Assembly: GCA_033063855.1 (NCBI GenBank)
Contig: CP093831.1
Span: 25,668,001 to 25,732,000 of the forward strand
Reading direction: 5' to 3'
Length of the DNA: 64,000 bases
Source: Smittia aterrima
Taxonomy: Eukaryota; Arthropoda; Insecta; Diptera; Chironomidae
Part shown: one piece after another, positions 53,742 through 64,000 of the stretch
Position numbering within the stretch: the first letter of the stretch is position 1
Layout of the letters: every line of letters starts with the position of its first letter
The notes under the pieces: model-generated
Databases searched by the model: none
What the model was told of the DNA's origin: nothing
Seen by the model: the letters and a program-made list of their open reading frames with translations, nothing else
Position numbers and translations under genes: made by a program

Positions 53742-54021
53742 AATTAAATAAAAGTCTTTGATTAAAACACTTTAATGAGTTCTTCACTTTAATAATTCTT
53801 AATTTTTTTAAGGGATCACTTCCGAACGTCTTCTTTGAATCAGAAACACTCGACGTCTGGATGGTCAAGAAAAAAAGTCTTACTTTTATAGTCAAGTTGA
53901 GAACCTTCAGCAATTCTTGTTTTAAAGCAGCAAAAGCCTTTTGAGGATCACATTAAAAGTTTTGTCCATCTGTAAATTTTATTAAGACATTTAAAGAAAG
54001 AAGAAATACTGAATCGAGTGT
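53742..54021. other. Upstream region of P450 member 3
   Basis: No gene seen. Not similar to the upstream regions of the other P450 members; it would hold the promoter of member 3. Confidence 0.4.
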
Positions 54022-54299
54022 TCACACGTAATTCTTTAATTTCCCAAGTCGCAGAGTGAAACGACCCGTAGAAGATAATGTGAAGGCCGATTGTAAACCG
54101 CTTTCACTCATGGTCGATATTTCAAGACTTGACACAATTTGTGTTCCTTCAACTTGATCTGCCAAGCCTCCGCAGTCACAGACAAAATAAAGTTTGTTTT
54201 CATCCAAAACTGGTTTTGCTTAATCGAGTCGATTGTTTCATAAATAAACGATCCTCCAGTTGCTTTGTTGATGTTTGCTGTACTTCCTACTACGTCCAT
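54022..54299 (-). other. Exon-like open segment between P450 members 3 and 4
   Basis: Two overlapping minus-strand frames cover this stretch. One runs from an ATG at 54299 (MDVVGSTANINKATGGSFIY). The other, ending at 54022 with SESGLQSAFTLSSTGRFTLR, is open from a possible acceptor near 54225. They may be a frameshifted gene remnant or an exon; no family was recognised. Confidence 0.2.
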
Positions 54300-54370
54300 T
54301 TGAAGTCGCGTGGCTACAATTATCGCTTGCTTATTATATTCGCCTGATAATTCAACTTTCTTGGAATGAC

Positions 54371-54545
54371 ATAATAATAAGAATTGTCTTGATCCGAAAG
54401 TGTTTGACTTTAGCGCAACTGGCGGCGAAAAAATGAACTATCGGAGTTGTGTATGAACCCAAAATTCGGGAAAATTTCGGGAAAACTTTGGGAAAAGTGT
54501 AAGAGATTTATTTCAACGGGCGGCATAGCCGCACGGGAAAACTAG
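54371..54545 (+). mobile_element. Helitron-like non-autonomous fragment, copy B
   Basis: Shares its 5' module (AATAAGAATTGTCTTGATCC) and 3' module with 38611-38876. The 3' end has a GC hairpin GCGGC-ATA-GCCGC (54520-54532), nine bases, then CTAG followed by T (54542-54546), which is the Helitron terminal pattern. An internal repeat of TTCGGGAAAA-type motifs (54465-54500) lies before it. There is no coding capacity. Confidence 0.45.
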
Positions 54546-54705
54546 TTATTAAATAAATAAGAATACGAGATCTTCTCGATTAGAATAATTTCAGCAAGTG
54601 ACATAACGTTCTTTGTTCCGGATTAAACTCAAATTTGACTTTGTAAATTGTCAAATAAATATTTATTCTCACAAAACTTCAAACTTTTCCACATCAATCA
54701 ACAGC

Positions 54706-56316
54706 TTATCTCTTTTTAAGTGATATCATACATTTCTGTGCGACTTTTAAAGTTACCTCGAGCTTAAACTCTAATTCTTCTAATTTAAGAGAAGATTTCA
54801 CTTCGTATTTGCGCAAGAAATTCGCGAGCAGAGTTTTCATGAACATCATTCCATATCTCCAACCAATGCAAATCCTTGGGCCGTTCGTAAAAGGAATGTA
54901 AGCGTAAGGATGAATCTTCTTGAAGCGTTCAGGCTCAAAACGTTCGGGAATGAACAGATGAGCATCCTCGCCCCAAAACTTTGGATTTCGATGAACTTGG
55001 AATATAGGGATAACAATTGTGGCTCCAGCCGGAATTGTGTAATCTCCTGCAAAAGATTGAAACAAAAATTAAAGACATAAAATATCTTTCAAGGCTTTAC
55101 CAATTTCGAATTCCCCAGAAGATTTTCTAGCAGCAGCTGGAGCAACAGGAAGAAGTCGCATTGTCTCTTTAAGAACCATTTCAAGATAAACGAGTTTGCT
55201 CAACGAAGAATTTTCAACAGGAGAGTCAGCAGATCCGAAAACTTCCATCAATTCAGTGAAAACTTTTTCTTGAACTTCTGGATGAAGAGCGAGCATTAGA
55301 AGACAACTTGATATAACAAGCGCTGATGTCTCGTGACCACCTGCGATAACAGTGTTGATTTCATCTTTAATTTCTCCTTCGTCTAATCGATGTTTCGGGT
55401 CACACAAAGTGTTGATGTAATTTTTAGATCTTCTTGAGTGATCATCATCGCTAACCTCTGATGATTCGATAATGTTATTGTTCTTCATGTTTTTATGTTC
55501 TTCTAAAACTTCGTCAGCGATTTTCAGAGCTCCTTGATGTAAATGTTTCTGCTCAAGTTTGTAGAGATTCGAGGATTTGTAAATTGCTTTGACTTGGTAA
55601 ATAATGTTGAACAGTTTCTTCATAAGAACTTGCGCTGACCTAATTTAGGTCAAATATTTATGTGAACTTGCAAAAACATCAAATTTGACTTACATTTCGA
55701 TGTTATAAATGTATTCGTTATTAAGAGCATCGCTTTGAATGTCTCGATCAAGCTCCATGGTTGCTTTAAGTAAACTCTCGAGGGAACAAGCTGAGAGATA
55801 GGAAAATACGTCGAAAGGTTTCTTGTCGAGCTCAACGGCAATGTTCTTCACGAGAATTTTAGATTTCTCATCGAAGATTGGAACCAGCTGTTGAAGAACG
55901 TTTATACTGAAAGCAGGATTCAATATCTTTCGATGAGCTCTCCACATTTCACCGCTCAATGTGACCAAGCCTTTCTTAACTTTTAACACTTCGTACAAGA
56001 AAGGTTTGTCCATGCAATGCGGAGAGTTGATAACAATTTTCAAAGCTTCAGGAGTGTCGGCGAATACAAAAAGCTCCGGTCCAAACCACATCGACGTAGG
56101 TGACTCAAATCCATCGGAAATCGTTGTGATCGTTTTAAAAATCTTTTTTAAATCTCCAGTAAGAAACTTGTGTCCCATTCCGACGAATGGCCATCCTCTC
56201 GGGCCTGGAAGCTTCGAAGCTAAGTAATACAATCGTCGTCTGCTCCATCGAAATCTCGCGTAAAATCCGAAAAGGCAAATGAACAAAGCGAACAAAAAAG
56301 AATTCACCAGCAACAT
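54706..56316 (-). CDS. Cytochrome P450, CYP4 clan (500 aa), array member 4
   Basis: Exons 55694-56316, 55101-55639 and 54706-55046. Start MLLVNSFLFALFICLF, as in member 1. The I-helix reads GGHETS (Ala to Gly at the first position), K-helix ETMRLLPV, heme loop FTNGPRICIG. A TAA cuts the tail to SLKKR, four residues shorter than members 1 and 2; this should not affect the core. The upstream sequence matches that of members 1 and 2. Confidence 0.92.
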
Positions 56317-56675
56317 CGAAACCAAGCGAAAGTCTTCGATTAATTCTATGAAAAGTTGTTCAATCGAATCAGTAATTTCCCTTTTTATGATTAATTAATT
56401 AACTGTTTGATGCCCGAAATGTGTGAGCGAACTGAAGATTTTCCTCTTGCTGTGGCTTTTATCTGAGCTAAGCACTGCCCAAGTTTCATAAAGTGCTGTC
56501 TATTGTCTAGAATCTAGATCTATAAAGATATTATTTTATTAAACATTTGATTTAAATATTTGTAACTTAATTACGATGTTGTAAAGCGATGAGGATTGTG
56601 ACCTAAACACGCAATAAAATAAAGAATAAACACGCATTGTCTAATTGTGTCTTGAAATTTCTTTAGAAATATAAA

Positions 56676-58302
56676 TTAAAGATCCGCAGTCTCTCTCCTC
56701 TTAATGGCAATCATAGATTTCTGCGCAATTTTTAAAGTTATCTCGAGCTTAAACTCTAATTCTTCTAATTTAAGTGAAGATGTCACTTCGTATTTGCGCA
56801 AGAAATTTGCGAGCAGAGTTTTCATGAACATCATTCCATATCTCCAACCAATGCAAATCCTTGGGCCGTTCGTGAAAGGAATGTAAGCGTAAGGATGAAT
56901 CTTCTTGAAGCGATGAGGCTCAAAACGTTCGGGAATGAACAGATGAGCATCCTCTCCCCAAAACTTTGGATTTCGATGAACTTGGAAGGCAGCGATGACG
57001 ATTGTGGCTCCAGCCGGAATCGTGTAATCTCCTGCGAAATAATTGAACGTCAAATTTAAAAATAAAATTCACTTTCCAAACGTTACCAATTTCGAATTCG
57101 CCAGAAGACTTTCTTGCACTAACTGGAAGAACTGGGAAAAGTCTCATTGTCTCTTTCAAAACCATTTCAAGATAAACGAGTTTGTTCAACGAAGCATATT
57201 CAACTGGAGAGTCGGCAGATTCAAAAACTTCTTGAAGTTCATTGAAAACTTTTTCTTGAACTTCAGGATGAAGAGCGAGCATTAGAAGACAAAATGACAA
57301 TACAAGCGCTGAAGTGTCGTGACCAGCAGCGATAACTGAGTTGATTTCATCTTTAATTTCTTCTTCATCTAATCGATGTCTCGGGTCGCACAAAGTGTTG
57401 ATGTAATTTTTGCTTTTTCTCGAATATTCATCATCGCAAACCTCTGATGATTCGATAATGTTGTTGTTCTTCATGTTTTCTCGTTCTTCAAGAACTTCAT
57501 CAGCTATTTTCAGAGCTCCTTGATGATAATATTTCTGCTCAAGGTCGTAAAGCTTCGTAAATTTGTAAATTGCTTTGACTTGGTAAATTATATTAAGAAC
57601 TCTTTTCATGACAATTTGTGCTGACCTAATTTTAAATAAATATTTATGTGAAGTTACAAAAATATCAAATTTGACTTACATTTCGATGTTATGAATGTAT
57701 TCGTTGTTAAGAGCATCGCTTTGAATGTCGCGATCAAGCTCCATCGTTCCTTTTAATAAACTTTCAAGGGAACAAGCTGAGAGATAGGAAAATATGTCGA
57801 AAGGTTTCCTGTCAAGCTCAACGGCAATGTTCTTCACAAGAATCTTTGATTTCTCATCGAAAGTTGGGACGAGTTGCTGTAGAACACTTAAACTGAACGC
57901 GGGATTCAATATCTTCCTATGAGTTCTCCACATTTTTCCATTTGAAACGATCAAACCTTTTTTTAACGAGAACACTTCATACAAAGAAGATTTGTCCATG
58001 CATTGCGGAGAGTTGAGAACAATTTTCAAAGCTTCAGGAGTGTTAGCGAAAACAAGAAGCTCCGGTCCAAGCCACATCGACGTAGGTGACTCGAATCCAT
58101 TTGTAATTGTTGTGATCGTTTGAAAAATCCTTTTGTGGTCTCCAGTTAGAAATTTGTAGCCAACTCCGATGAATGGCCATCCTCTCGGGCCTGGAAGCTT
58201 CGAAGCTAAGTAATACAATCGTCTTCTGCTCCAACGAAATCTCGCGAAAAAAGCCAACACGCAAATGAGCAAACCAAATAAAAAAGAAGTCAACAGCAAC
58301 AT
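56676..58302 (-). CDS. Cytochrome P450, CYP4 clan (505 aa), array member 5
   Basis: Exons 57680-58302, 57087-57625 and 56676-57031. Anchor LLLTSFLFGLLICVLAFFAR, hinge LPGPRGWPFIGVG, I-helix AGHDTS (Glu to Asp, still an acid), ETMRLFPV, FTNGPRICIG, tail KRRETADL as in member 3. The 3' flank (56640-56675) matches that of member 3 (about 52068-52103). Intact. Its upstream region differs from members 1, 2 and 4. Confidence 0.92.
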
Positions 58303-58847
58303 TTCGTTTAAATTTTTTTGTTCCGTATTTGAATTAGATGATCACATAAACATTTTTCCACTGAAATCTTTTTTTTCTGATTTTTTTTCTTTACTTTATT
58401 ATTTCTTAAGCTTCCTGATTTATTCTCGACCAAAATACTTTATCGAACTGACGATCACTGACACCCAAATAAGACTGAACGAGTTTTACTTTTGAAACCT
58501 AAATCGACCAAGAAAGCCAATCAGCATTTTTCTGATCGACTTTACGATTCTGACGACTCAGAACTTTTCATAGCGGACTAGATTTTTAAAAGGAGCTTTT
58601 CGTTTTTCTTTAAGCTTGAAAGAACAAAGATTTAATTTCAGCAAATCTATTCTGATAAGCCATTGTGGATTAACATTGGAGTCGTTTGCTAATTGCATAA
58701 ACAGAGCTATTAACGAATTAAACTAATAAAATATTTTGGTCACTGATTAAGTTTTTATTTTCAGTTCTTCTCCAATAAATTCGATTAAACATTTTCTTTA
58801 TTTAAAAAAAATTATTTTCCATTTGGGAAATTAAAAAAAAAAAAGAA

Positions 58848-58918
58848 TGCATTGTCCGGGAATCGAACCCGGGACTCCCGCGTGGCAGGCGAGAATTATA
58901 CCACTAAACCAACAATGC
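58848..58918 (-). tRNA. tRNA-Gly (GCC)
   Basis: A 71-nt cloverleaf on the minus strand: acceptor strands GCATTGT and ACAATGC pair fully, A box TGGTTTAGTGG, anticodon stem/loop CTCGC-CTGCCAC-GCGGG with anticodon GCC, T arm CCCGGGTTCGATTCCCGG, discriminator A. A T-run (complement of 58832-58844) follows for Pol III termination. Confidence 0.95.
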
Positions 58919-60500
58919 TTTCATTTGGATGAATATCATTTGGCAGAAGACCATAGAGATTAGGTCTCATCTGCCTAATTTCACATTTGACCCCTCTAAT
59001 CTCTGGGCTCTTGAGAGCATAGAAAGAGAGGATCGTTTTAATATATTTCTTCTTGAAAGCATAACTTGTCAACTACAAAATACTTGTTGACAAGTTTTCT
59101 AATCGATAAAGATTCAATGATAAACAATCTTGAAACTGAAATCAATTCGATCGAATAAAATTCACAAAAAAAAAACATTTCTGAAAATGAATGTAAAACA
59201 TTTTAAACAGCTGTTCTCTTAAAATTCCACAAGCGAAGAAAGCAACAGGTAATGTTTGCCGAAAACAAATAAACTCATTGTCGTTGAAGACAGAAAAGTT
59301 CCTCGTCGTGCGACTCAAGAAAACTTTTCATGTTTTTTAGATTAAAAACTTTTTCGATTTAGAGAATTAAATTAAATGTTTGGAAACTTTGAGATAACAA
59401 GAGTTTTCCTTTCATTCAAACGAGCTCTGACTTGAGGTGATAACAAGTTTACTCAAAGAAATCTGAAAAGTAACAAAAGTTTCGTTTATTTTTCTTACAT
59501 CGTCAATCATTCAATCTCTCGATTACACAATGACAAACAGCAGCCGCACATTTCTTCATCTGAACATCCAAATTAGCCTGCGAAAACTTAATCTCTCGGG
59601 TTCGATCGTTAAAGCATCTCGAAAATAAATCTCGAGCGGAGGAAACGAAGACGAAAATGAAATTTCCCGCCATAAAAAAAAAGCGAAAATCTGGAGCAAA
59701 ATTATTAATATCATTTTTTAATAACCACGATCTCACGTTTCAAACTGTGTTAGATATCATCTTCGCCTGCCTCTCGTTCTCGTATCGAACGCGACTGGTA
59801 TTTTTGGACAGTCACGCAACTTCAGTTTATAGAAAAACAAAAAATTTTCTTTTCTCTCGTCGTTGGATGAAAATTTATCAAACTCTCGAGGTTCGGCGCG
59901 ATTGAAGGAAAGCGCCAATTTTTCCTCACAGCGATCGTTTAGCTATTGAAGTAATGATTATAATCCACCCTCGCATTTAACTCGCCGCAAGAAGCAAAGA
60001 AAACAACATCGCGCGTTTACAACTTGGAGCAATTTTCTCGTCGTTATTTTTAGCTTTCCCTCGGCCAACAGACAATTTTCTCCTCGGCAACTTTTTATTA
60101 CTGAAAGTCGTTCCGAATGTGTTTGTTTTGAAAAATCGACGGATTTGCAGGTGGGCAAAGGAGAAGCGATCGCTGCAGCCATAAAAGGCGAATGCCTTTG
60201 GCTTTGGACTTTGAAGGAGGATTCCCTCTGAGTAATTCAAACGAAAAACAATTTACTTTTTTTTTCAACAAGAATTTCATGTTTTCGTTTTTTTAATTAA
60301 ATAAATAAATAATAAAAACAGTCTTAACAATAAAGTACAAAATCTTTCGACAAAAAACTTTGCATCGAAACAATAAAATTCTTCAAATCATAATTTGAAA
60401 CAGAACACAAATAATTGCGCAAGAGAAAGAAGAAACAGAAGAAAGTGATGATGTTGTGGGTGTGCAGAGACAGTTTTTTTGAAACGATTGTTTTCTTTGT
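58919..60500. other. Intergenic between tRNA-Gly and actin, including actin 3' UTR
   Basis: No supported gene. A weak hairpin (AGAGATTAG and CTAATCTCT, about 58955-59004) lies just outside the tRNA. The actin 3' UTR begins at 60500 and AATAAA-type signals sit near 60295-60320. Short open frames at 59500-60280 on both strands overlap each other and show no family resemblance. Confidence 0.4.
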
Positions 60501-61631
60501 TTAGAAGCACTTGCGGTGAACGATTCCTGGGCCGGATTCGTCGTATTCTTCCTTGGAGATCCACATCTGTTGGAAGGTGGAGAGGGAAGCCAAGATTGAT
60601 CCTCCGATCCAGACGGAGTATTTACGCTCTGGTGGGGCGATGATCTTGATCTTGATGGTTGATGGAGCGAGGGCGGTCATTTCCTTTTGCATGCGATCAG
60701 CAATACCTGGATACATGGTGGTTCCTCCGGAGAGAACGTTGTTGGCGTACAAGTCCTTACGGATATCAACGTCGCACTTCATGATTGAGTTGTAGACGGT
60801 CTCGTGGATTCCGCAAGATTCCATTCCCAAGAATGAAGGTTGGAAGAGGGATTCTGGGCAACGGAAACGTTCGTTTCCGATGGTGATGACCTGTCCGTCA
60901 GGAAGTTCATAAGACTTCTCGAGGGAGGTTGAGGCAGCGGCGGTGGCCATTTCTTGTTCGAAGTCGAGGGCAACATAGCACAACTTCTCCTTGATGTCAC
61001 GAACGATTTCACGTTCAGCGGTGGTGACGAAAGAGTAACCACGTTCGGTCAAGATCTTCATCAAGTAGTCAGTCAAATCGCGACCAGCCAAATCCAAACG
61101 GAGGATGGCATGGGGAAGGGCATAACCTTCATAGATTGGAACGGTGTGTGAGACACCATCTCCTGAATCCAAGACGATACCAGTGGTACGACCGGAAGCG
61201 TACAAGGAGAGGACGGCTTGGATGGCGACATACATGGCTGGGGAGTTGAAGGTTTCAAACATGATTTGAGTCATCTTCTCTCTGTTAGCTTTTGGGTTCA
61301 ATGGGGCTTCAGTCAAGAGGACTGGGTGTTCCTCTGGGGCGACACGCAATTCATTGTAGAAGGTGTGATGCCAGATCTTTTCCATATCATCCCAGTTGGT
61401 GATGATTCCGTGTTCAATTGGGTATTTCAAGGTGAGGATACCACGTTTGCTTTGAGCTTCATCTCCAACATAGGAATCCTTTTGTCCCATACCGACCATG
61501 ACACCCTGATGACGTGGGCGACCGACGATTGAAGGGAAGACAGCACGGGGTGCGTCATCTCCAGCGAAACCAGCTTTGCACATTCCTGAGCCGTTGTCAA
61601 CGACCAATGCGGCAACATCATCGTCACACAT
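60501..61631 (-). CDS. Actin, insect muscle type (376 aa)
   Basis: Uninterrupted 377-codon frame. [20 protein letters not shown], the ATP-binding loop [17 protein letters not shown], and the C-terminus [11 protein letters not shown] are as in arthropod actins, and the length is the usual 376. Residue choices such as HGIITNW, FNSPAM and KIIAPPER fit the muscle-type rather than the cytoplasmic 5C-type group. Differences from the common insect sequence include [18 protein letters not shown] and [10 protein letters not shown]-richer, codon-biased coding compared with its neighbours suggests high expression. Actin forms thin filaments with myosin in muscle. An upstream TATA box is visible. The coding region has no introns. 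Confidence 0.96.
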
Positions 61632-61994
61632 TTTTATTGATTTTAGATTTGCTTAAACTAAACGAAACAAAGAGAAAAACAGAGAAACGTTAGCTCCACT
61701 TGAGTCGAGTTATAATTAAAAAGAGTTTATCTCATCGATGATGATTGGATCAGAAATAATTTTTCTAATTTTAATTCACAATTAAATTTTTTAATCAACA
61801 CTCGAGAAATTTCGCTGCCGTAGATGGCAAGTGAGAATTTCTTTTCAACAACAAACTCTGATCCATTCACAGATGAAAAATAAAAACGTTTATGAATCAT
61901 CGAACGAACCTTGACAAGAACACAAAAAGGAAACCCAAAGGAGACTGGGGGGCGATCGCACTTTAACTAAACAGCTCCCGCTTTCAACGAGCGA

Positions 61995-62001
61995 ATTTAT
62001 A
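61995..62001 (-). promoter_or_regulatory. TATA box of the actin gene
   Basis: The complement reads CTCCTATAAATTCGC, a good TATAAAT element about 365 bp upstream of the actin ATG. A start of transcription near 61965 would give a leader of roughly 330 nt, possibly with an intron. Position and strand fit the actin gene; there is no experimental proof. Confidence 0.55.
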
Positions 62002-63049
62002 GGAGCCTCCTGAGCTCGAGCGTTGGAGTTTCACACAAACACAAATAGCTCCACTCTTGAGTTTCGGGTCGAAAACGGCGTGATCGTGGCGAGATGAGAG
62101 ATGATGATGTATTCACAATAGTGTTCGTTTACTTTTCACGATTGCGCCGAAAATGAACGCGCACGTGTTTGCCTCTCGTTCAACACAACAAACAGTCGAA
62201 CGTTTTGTAAACATTGACCGAAATAGAAGAGAAACGATTCCATTTTCCACCCAGCGCCAGCCTCTTGCAGTTTAAAATGTATATCGGACACGAAAAGAAA
62301 ATCTTCTCCATGCTTCGTTGATGATCGTGGGATCAGCTTTTTCGTCTCAGGTTCTTTCGGGACTTTTCTCGTCTCTCACTCTCGTCGTCAGCATCTTGTT
62401 TTGTTTTCCAAACATGGATTTTTCCTATCCCCACGATTTTTCACTCGCTCGCTGTTTTCTGAAATTGATTGAGAGGGAAATGTTCGTTGTGCAATCGAAG
62501 TGCACTGCATGTCAGAGGAATTTTAATTTTATTGACTCGCAGCTGCGACTCAGCGGGCGACGTCATGAATTTTCCATTTTCCGTCACCACTAATATTCGT
62601 TTGACTCGACGAGATAAACAAGATTGGGTTTCGAAACTCATTAGCTTTTCAGATTTCACCCACAACGTTCAATTTTATCAGCAAGGGAAAAAGAAAAAAA
62701 CAAATTTTCGTTGTCTCGCGAAAATATTATTTCAAAGTAATTATGAAAAGTATTCGTTGCATTTTTCCCTAGCTCAACAAAACGATTCTTTCCTTCATTT
62801 CTTTTGCGGAGGAAAATTTATTTTTAGCATTTCGTGTGTTAGAGGATTTCTCGTTTACGAAATGTTTTTCATCGACTTTAATGGATTCTTCGTTTCGAGC
62901 TGGTGAACGGTGATTAATACTCAGCAATGGAGCGGCTAATGATCGATTGCGAGATGAGCTTTGCTTGGTTTTCTTGACATTAAAAGTATCGATTTACGAA
63001 GAAAGATTTCAAGATTTTTTCTAATTTTATTTTGAAGTGTTTTCTTAAA
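62002..63049. other. Actin upstream region
   Basis: No supported gene. Two overlapping plus-strand frames (62318-62593, 62469-62906) have no family resemblance. The region is probably regulatory sequence for actin and the 3' flank of the PRCC gene. Confidence 0.4.
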
Positions 63050-64000
63050 TTAAAATCCATATTTGCTCTTCGTTTCTCGTTTCGACTGACGATTATTTGC
63101 CCACATCGCTTCAAGTTCAGCTTCGTTGGATTCAGCTCGCATCGACAAGAAGGAAATTTGATGTTTTCGTTTCGCTAATGCATTCGGACCCTAAAATATT
63201 TAAAAGAAAGTTTTAGTGATTTGGTTGAGGTGGAAAATATTTAAAAGTTTTACCTTTTCTGAGATGTGTCCAGTTGGAACATAAGAAGTCTCTCCAGCTA
63301 AAGTCTTTCTCAACCATTCGTCTCTGTTTGGCATCACCTCAGCTGCAGACAAGTCAATGATTTGAATGTTATCAACCTTAGATCGTTTCGCTTTATTTCC
63401 TCCCATCAGAGCTCTCATTGCTTCCTCGTCAATGTTTTGCTGCTGCAAATATTGATTTGAATCACTTTGTTGGTATTGAAGTTCTTCTTCTATGTTTGTT
63501 CCTTCATGTTGTCGCTTGCGTTCCTCCAATCGTGCTGATTCTTTCTCGACGAGAGCTCTCACTTCGGCTTCACTTACAGTTGGCAGAGATTGCTCATCAT
63601 CTTTCGATCCGAATGTGAAAAATGATCCAACTTGTTCATCATCGTCATCTTCATTATCTGAATCAGCTTTAAGGGTCGATTTCTTCGTATCCGCTGTTTT
63701 AGGTTTATGAGACATGAGAGAGTATGGAATGAAGCCAACTTTCTTTGGTAGATCTGTTGGCGCTGATGAAGCTGTCGATTGTGCTGATGAGGTTTTAGTT
63801 TCTGTTGGTTTTGTTACTGACGGTCTTGGCGCTGGAGCAAAACTGTTTGATGGTCTTGGAAGCATACTTAGTAAACCGGCTTTCTTATTCGCTGGAATTG
63901 TTTTTGTCATTTTCACATCGTCGTCGTCGTCTTTGAAGTCTGACATCCGAGGAATCGTAATTTTCACTTTTTCTTTCTTCTTAGGAGGCGCAACACTTGG
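63050..64000 (-). CDS. PRCC-domain protein, 3' part (partial at right edge)
   Basis: Two exons seen: 63050-63190 and from 63254 through the window end, joined at AAG/GTAAAA and TTTTAG in phase 0. The upstream exon is low complexity: KKKEKVKITIPR, acidic DDDDD, a Pro/Ser/Thr-rich stretch, KVGFIPYSLMSHKPK, SDNEDDDDEQVGSFFTFGS. The last exon ends GPNALAKRKHQISFLSMRAE...ELEAMWANNRQSKRETKSKYGF, the strongly conserved PRCC C-terminus (RRKHQITYLIHQAKERELEL...QTQAKYGF in vertebrates). PRCC is a nuclear protein linked to pre-mRNA splicing and, in mammals, to the MAD2B checkpoint protein. About 250 residues plus the last 46 are visible; the N-terminus lies outside. Confidence 0.9.

Noticed and set aside
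60553..61532. Several open frames on the plus strand and in other frames over actin
   Set aside because: Caused by the GC-rich, codon-biased actin sequence; all overlap the conserved 376-aa frame.
62318..62906. Two overlapping plus-strand frames (91 and 145 codons) upstream of actin
   Set aside because: No recognisable domain, overlapping each other in different frames, and in a region expected to be regulatory.
1..64000. CRISPR arrays, bacterial operons, ribosome binding sites or rRNA genes
   Set aside because: None seen; the window is eukaryotic with spliced genes, and no regularly spaced short repeats or rRNA sequence were noticed.

Overview
This 64 kb window is animal nuclear DNA. Genes are split by short GT-AG introns (about 50-70 bp, a few of 1-2 kb), the DNA is AT-rich, and there are eukaryotic tRNA genes, an insect muscle-type actin, a spindle-E/TDRD9 piRNA helicase, UFL1, PRCC and a CYP4-clan P450 array. 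The BTB-LRR and F-box-LRR families, the monocarboxylate and organic-cation transporters and the P450s suggest a nematoceran dipteran, possibly a chironomid midge. The order is inferred and the family is a guess. Most genes are on the minus strand.

Layout. 1-3.1 kb: a BTB-LRR tandem array, two complete genes plus the 5' end of a third, with a 174-bp hairpin between two of them. 3.8-7.3 kb: an SLC22-type organic cation transporter with a tiny first exon. 8-13.7 kb: two tandem SLC16-type monocarboxylate transporters. 15-17.5 kb: UFL1. 17.8-32.2 kb: an array of five F-box-LRR genes with decayed copies, interleaved with intact and truncated tRNA-Asp genes, and interrupted on the plus strand by an eight-exon secreted EGF-like (dumpy-type) gene. 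32.4-40.1 kb: a large gene combining an N-terminal helical domain, an HExxH zincin-like motif, a NACHT NTPase and a duplicated ankyrin-like C-terminus. Its 5' end is interrupted by a perfect inverted repeat of about 140 bp, and a decayed second copy lies beside it. 38.9-42 kb: two small lineage-specific genes and another tRNA-Asp. 42.7-46.8 kb: spindle-E. 47 kb: two tRNA-Val genes in inverted orientation. 47.4-58.3 kb: five intact CYP4-clan P450 genes, apparently spread by duplication of a two-gene unit, with a Helitron-like fragment between them. 58.8 kb: tRNA-Gly. 60.5-61.6 kb: intronless actin. 63 kb to the end: PRCC, truncated by the window.

The window is not one pathway. Single-copy housekeeping genes (UFL1, spindle-E, actin, PRCC) alternate with fast-evolving tandem families: substrate-adaptor-like BTB and F-box proteins, transporters and detoxification P450s. 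The most unusual locus is the zincin-NACHT-repeat gene, because its domain order resembles intracellular NLR-type sensors. All exon joins below were derived by hand from splice signals and reading phase and then compared with family structure; no alignment or database search was run.
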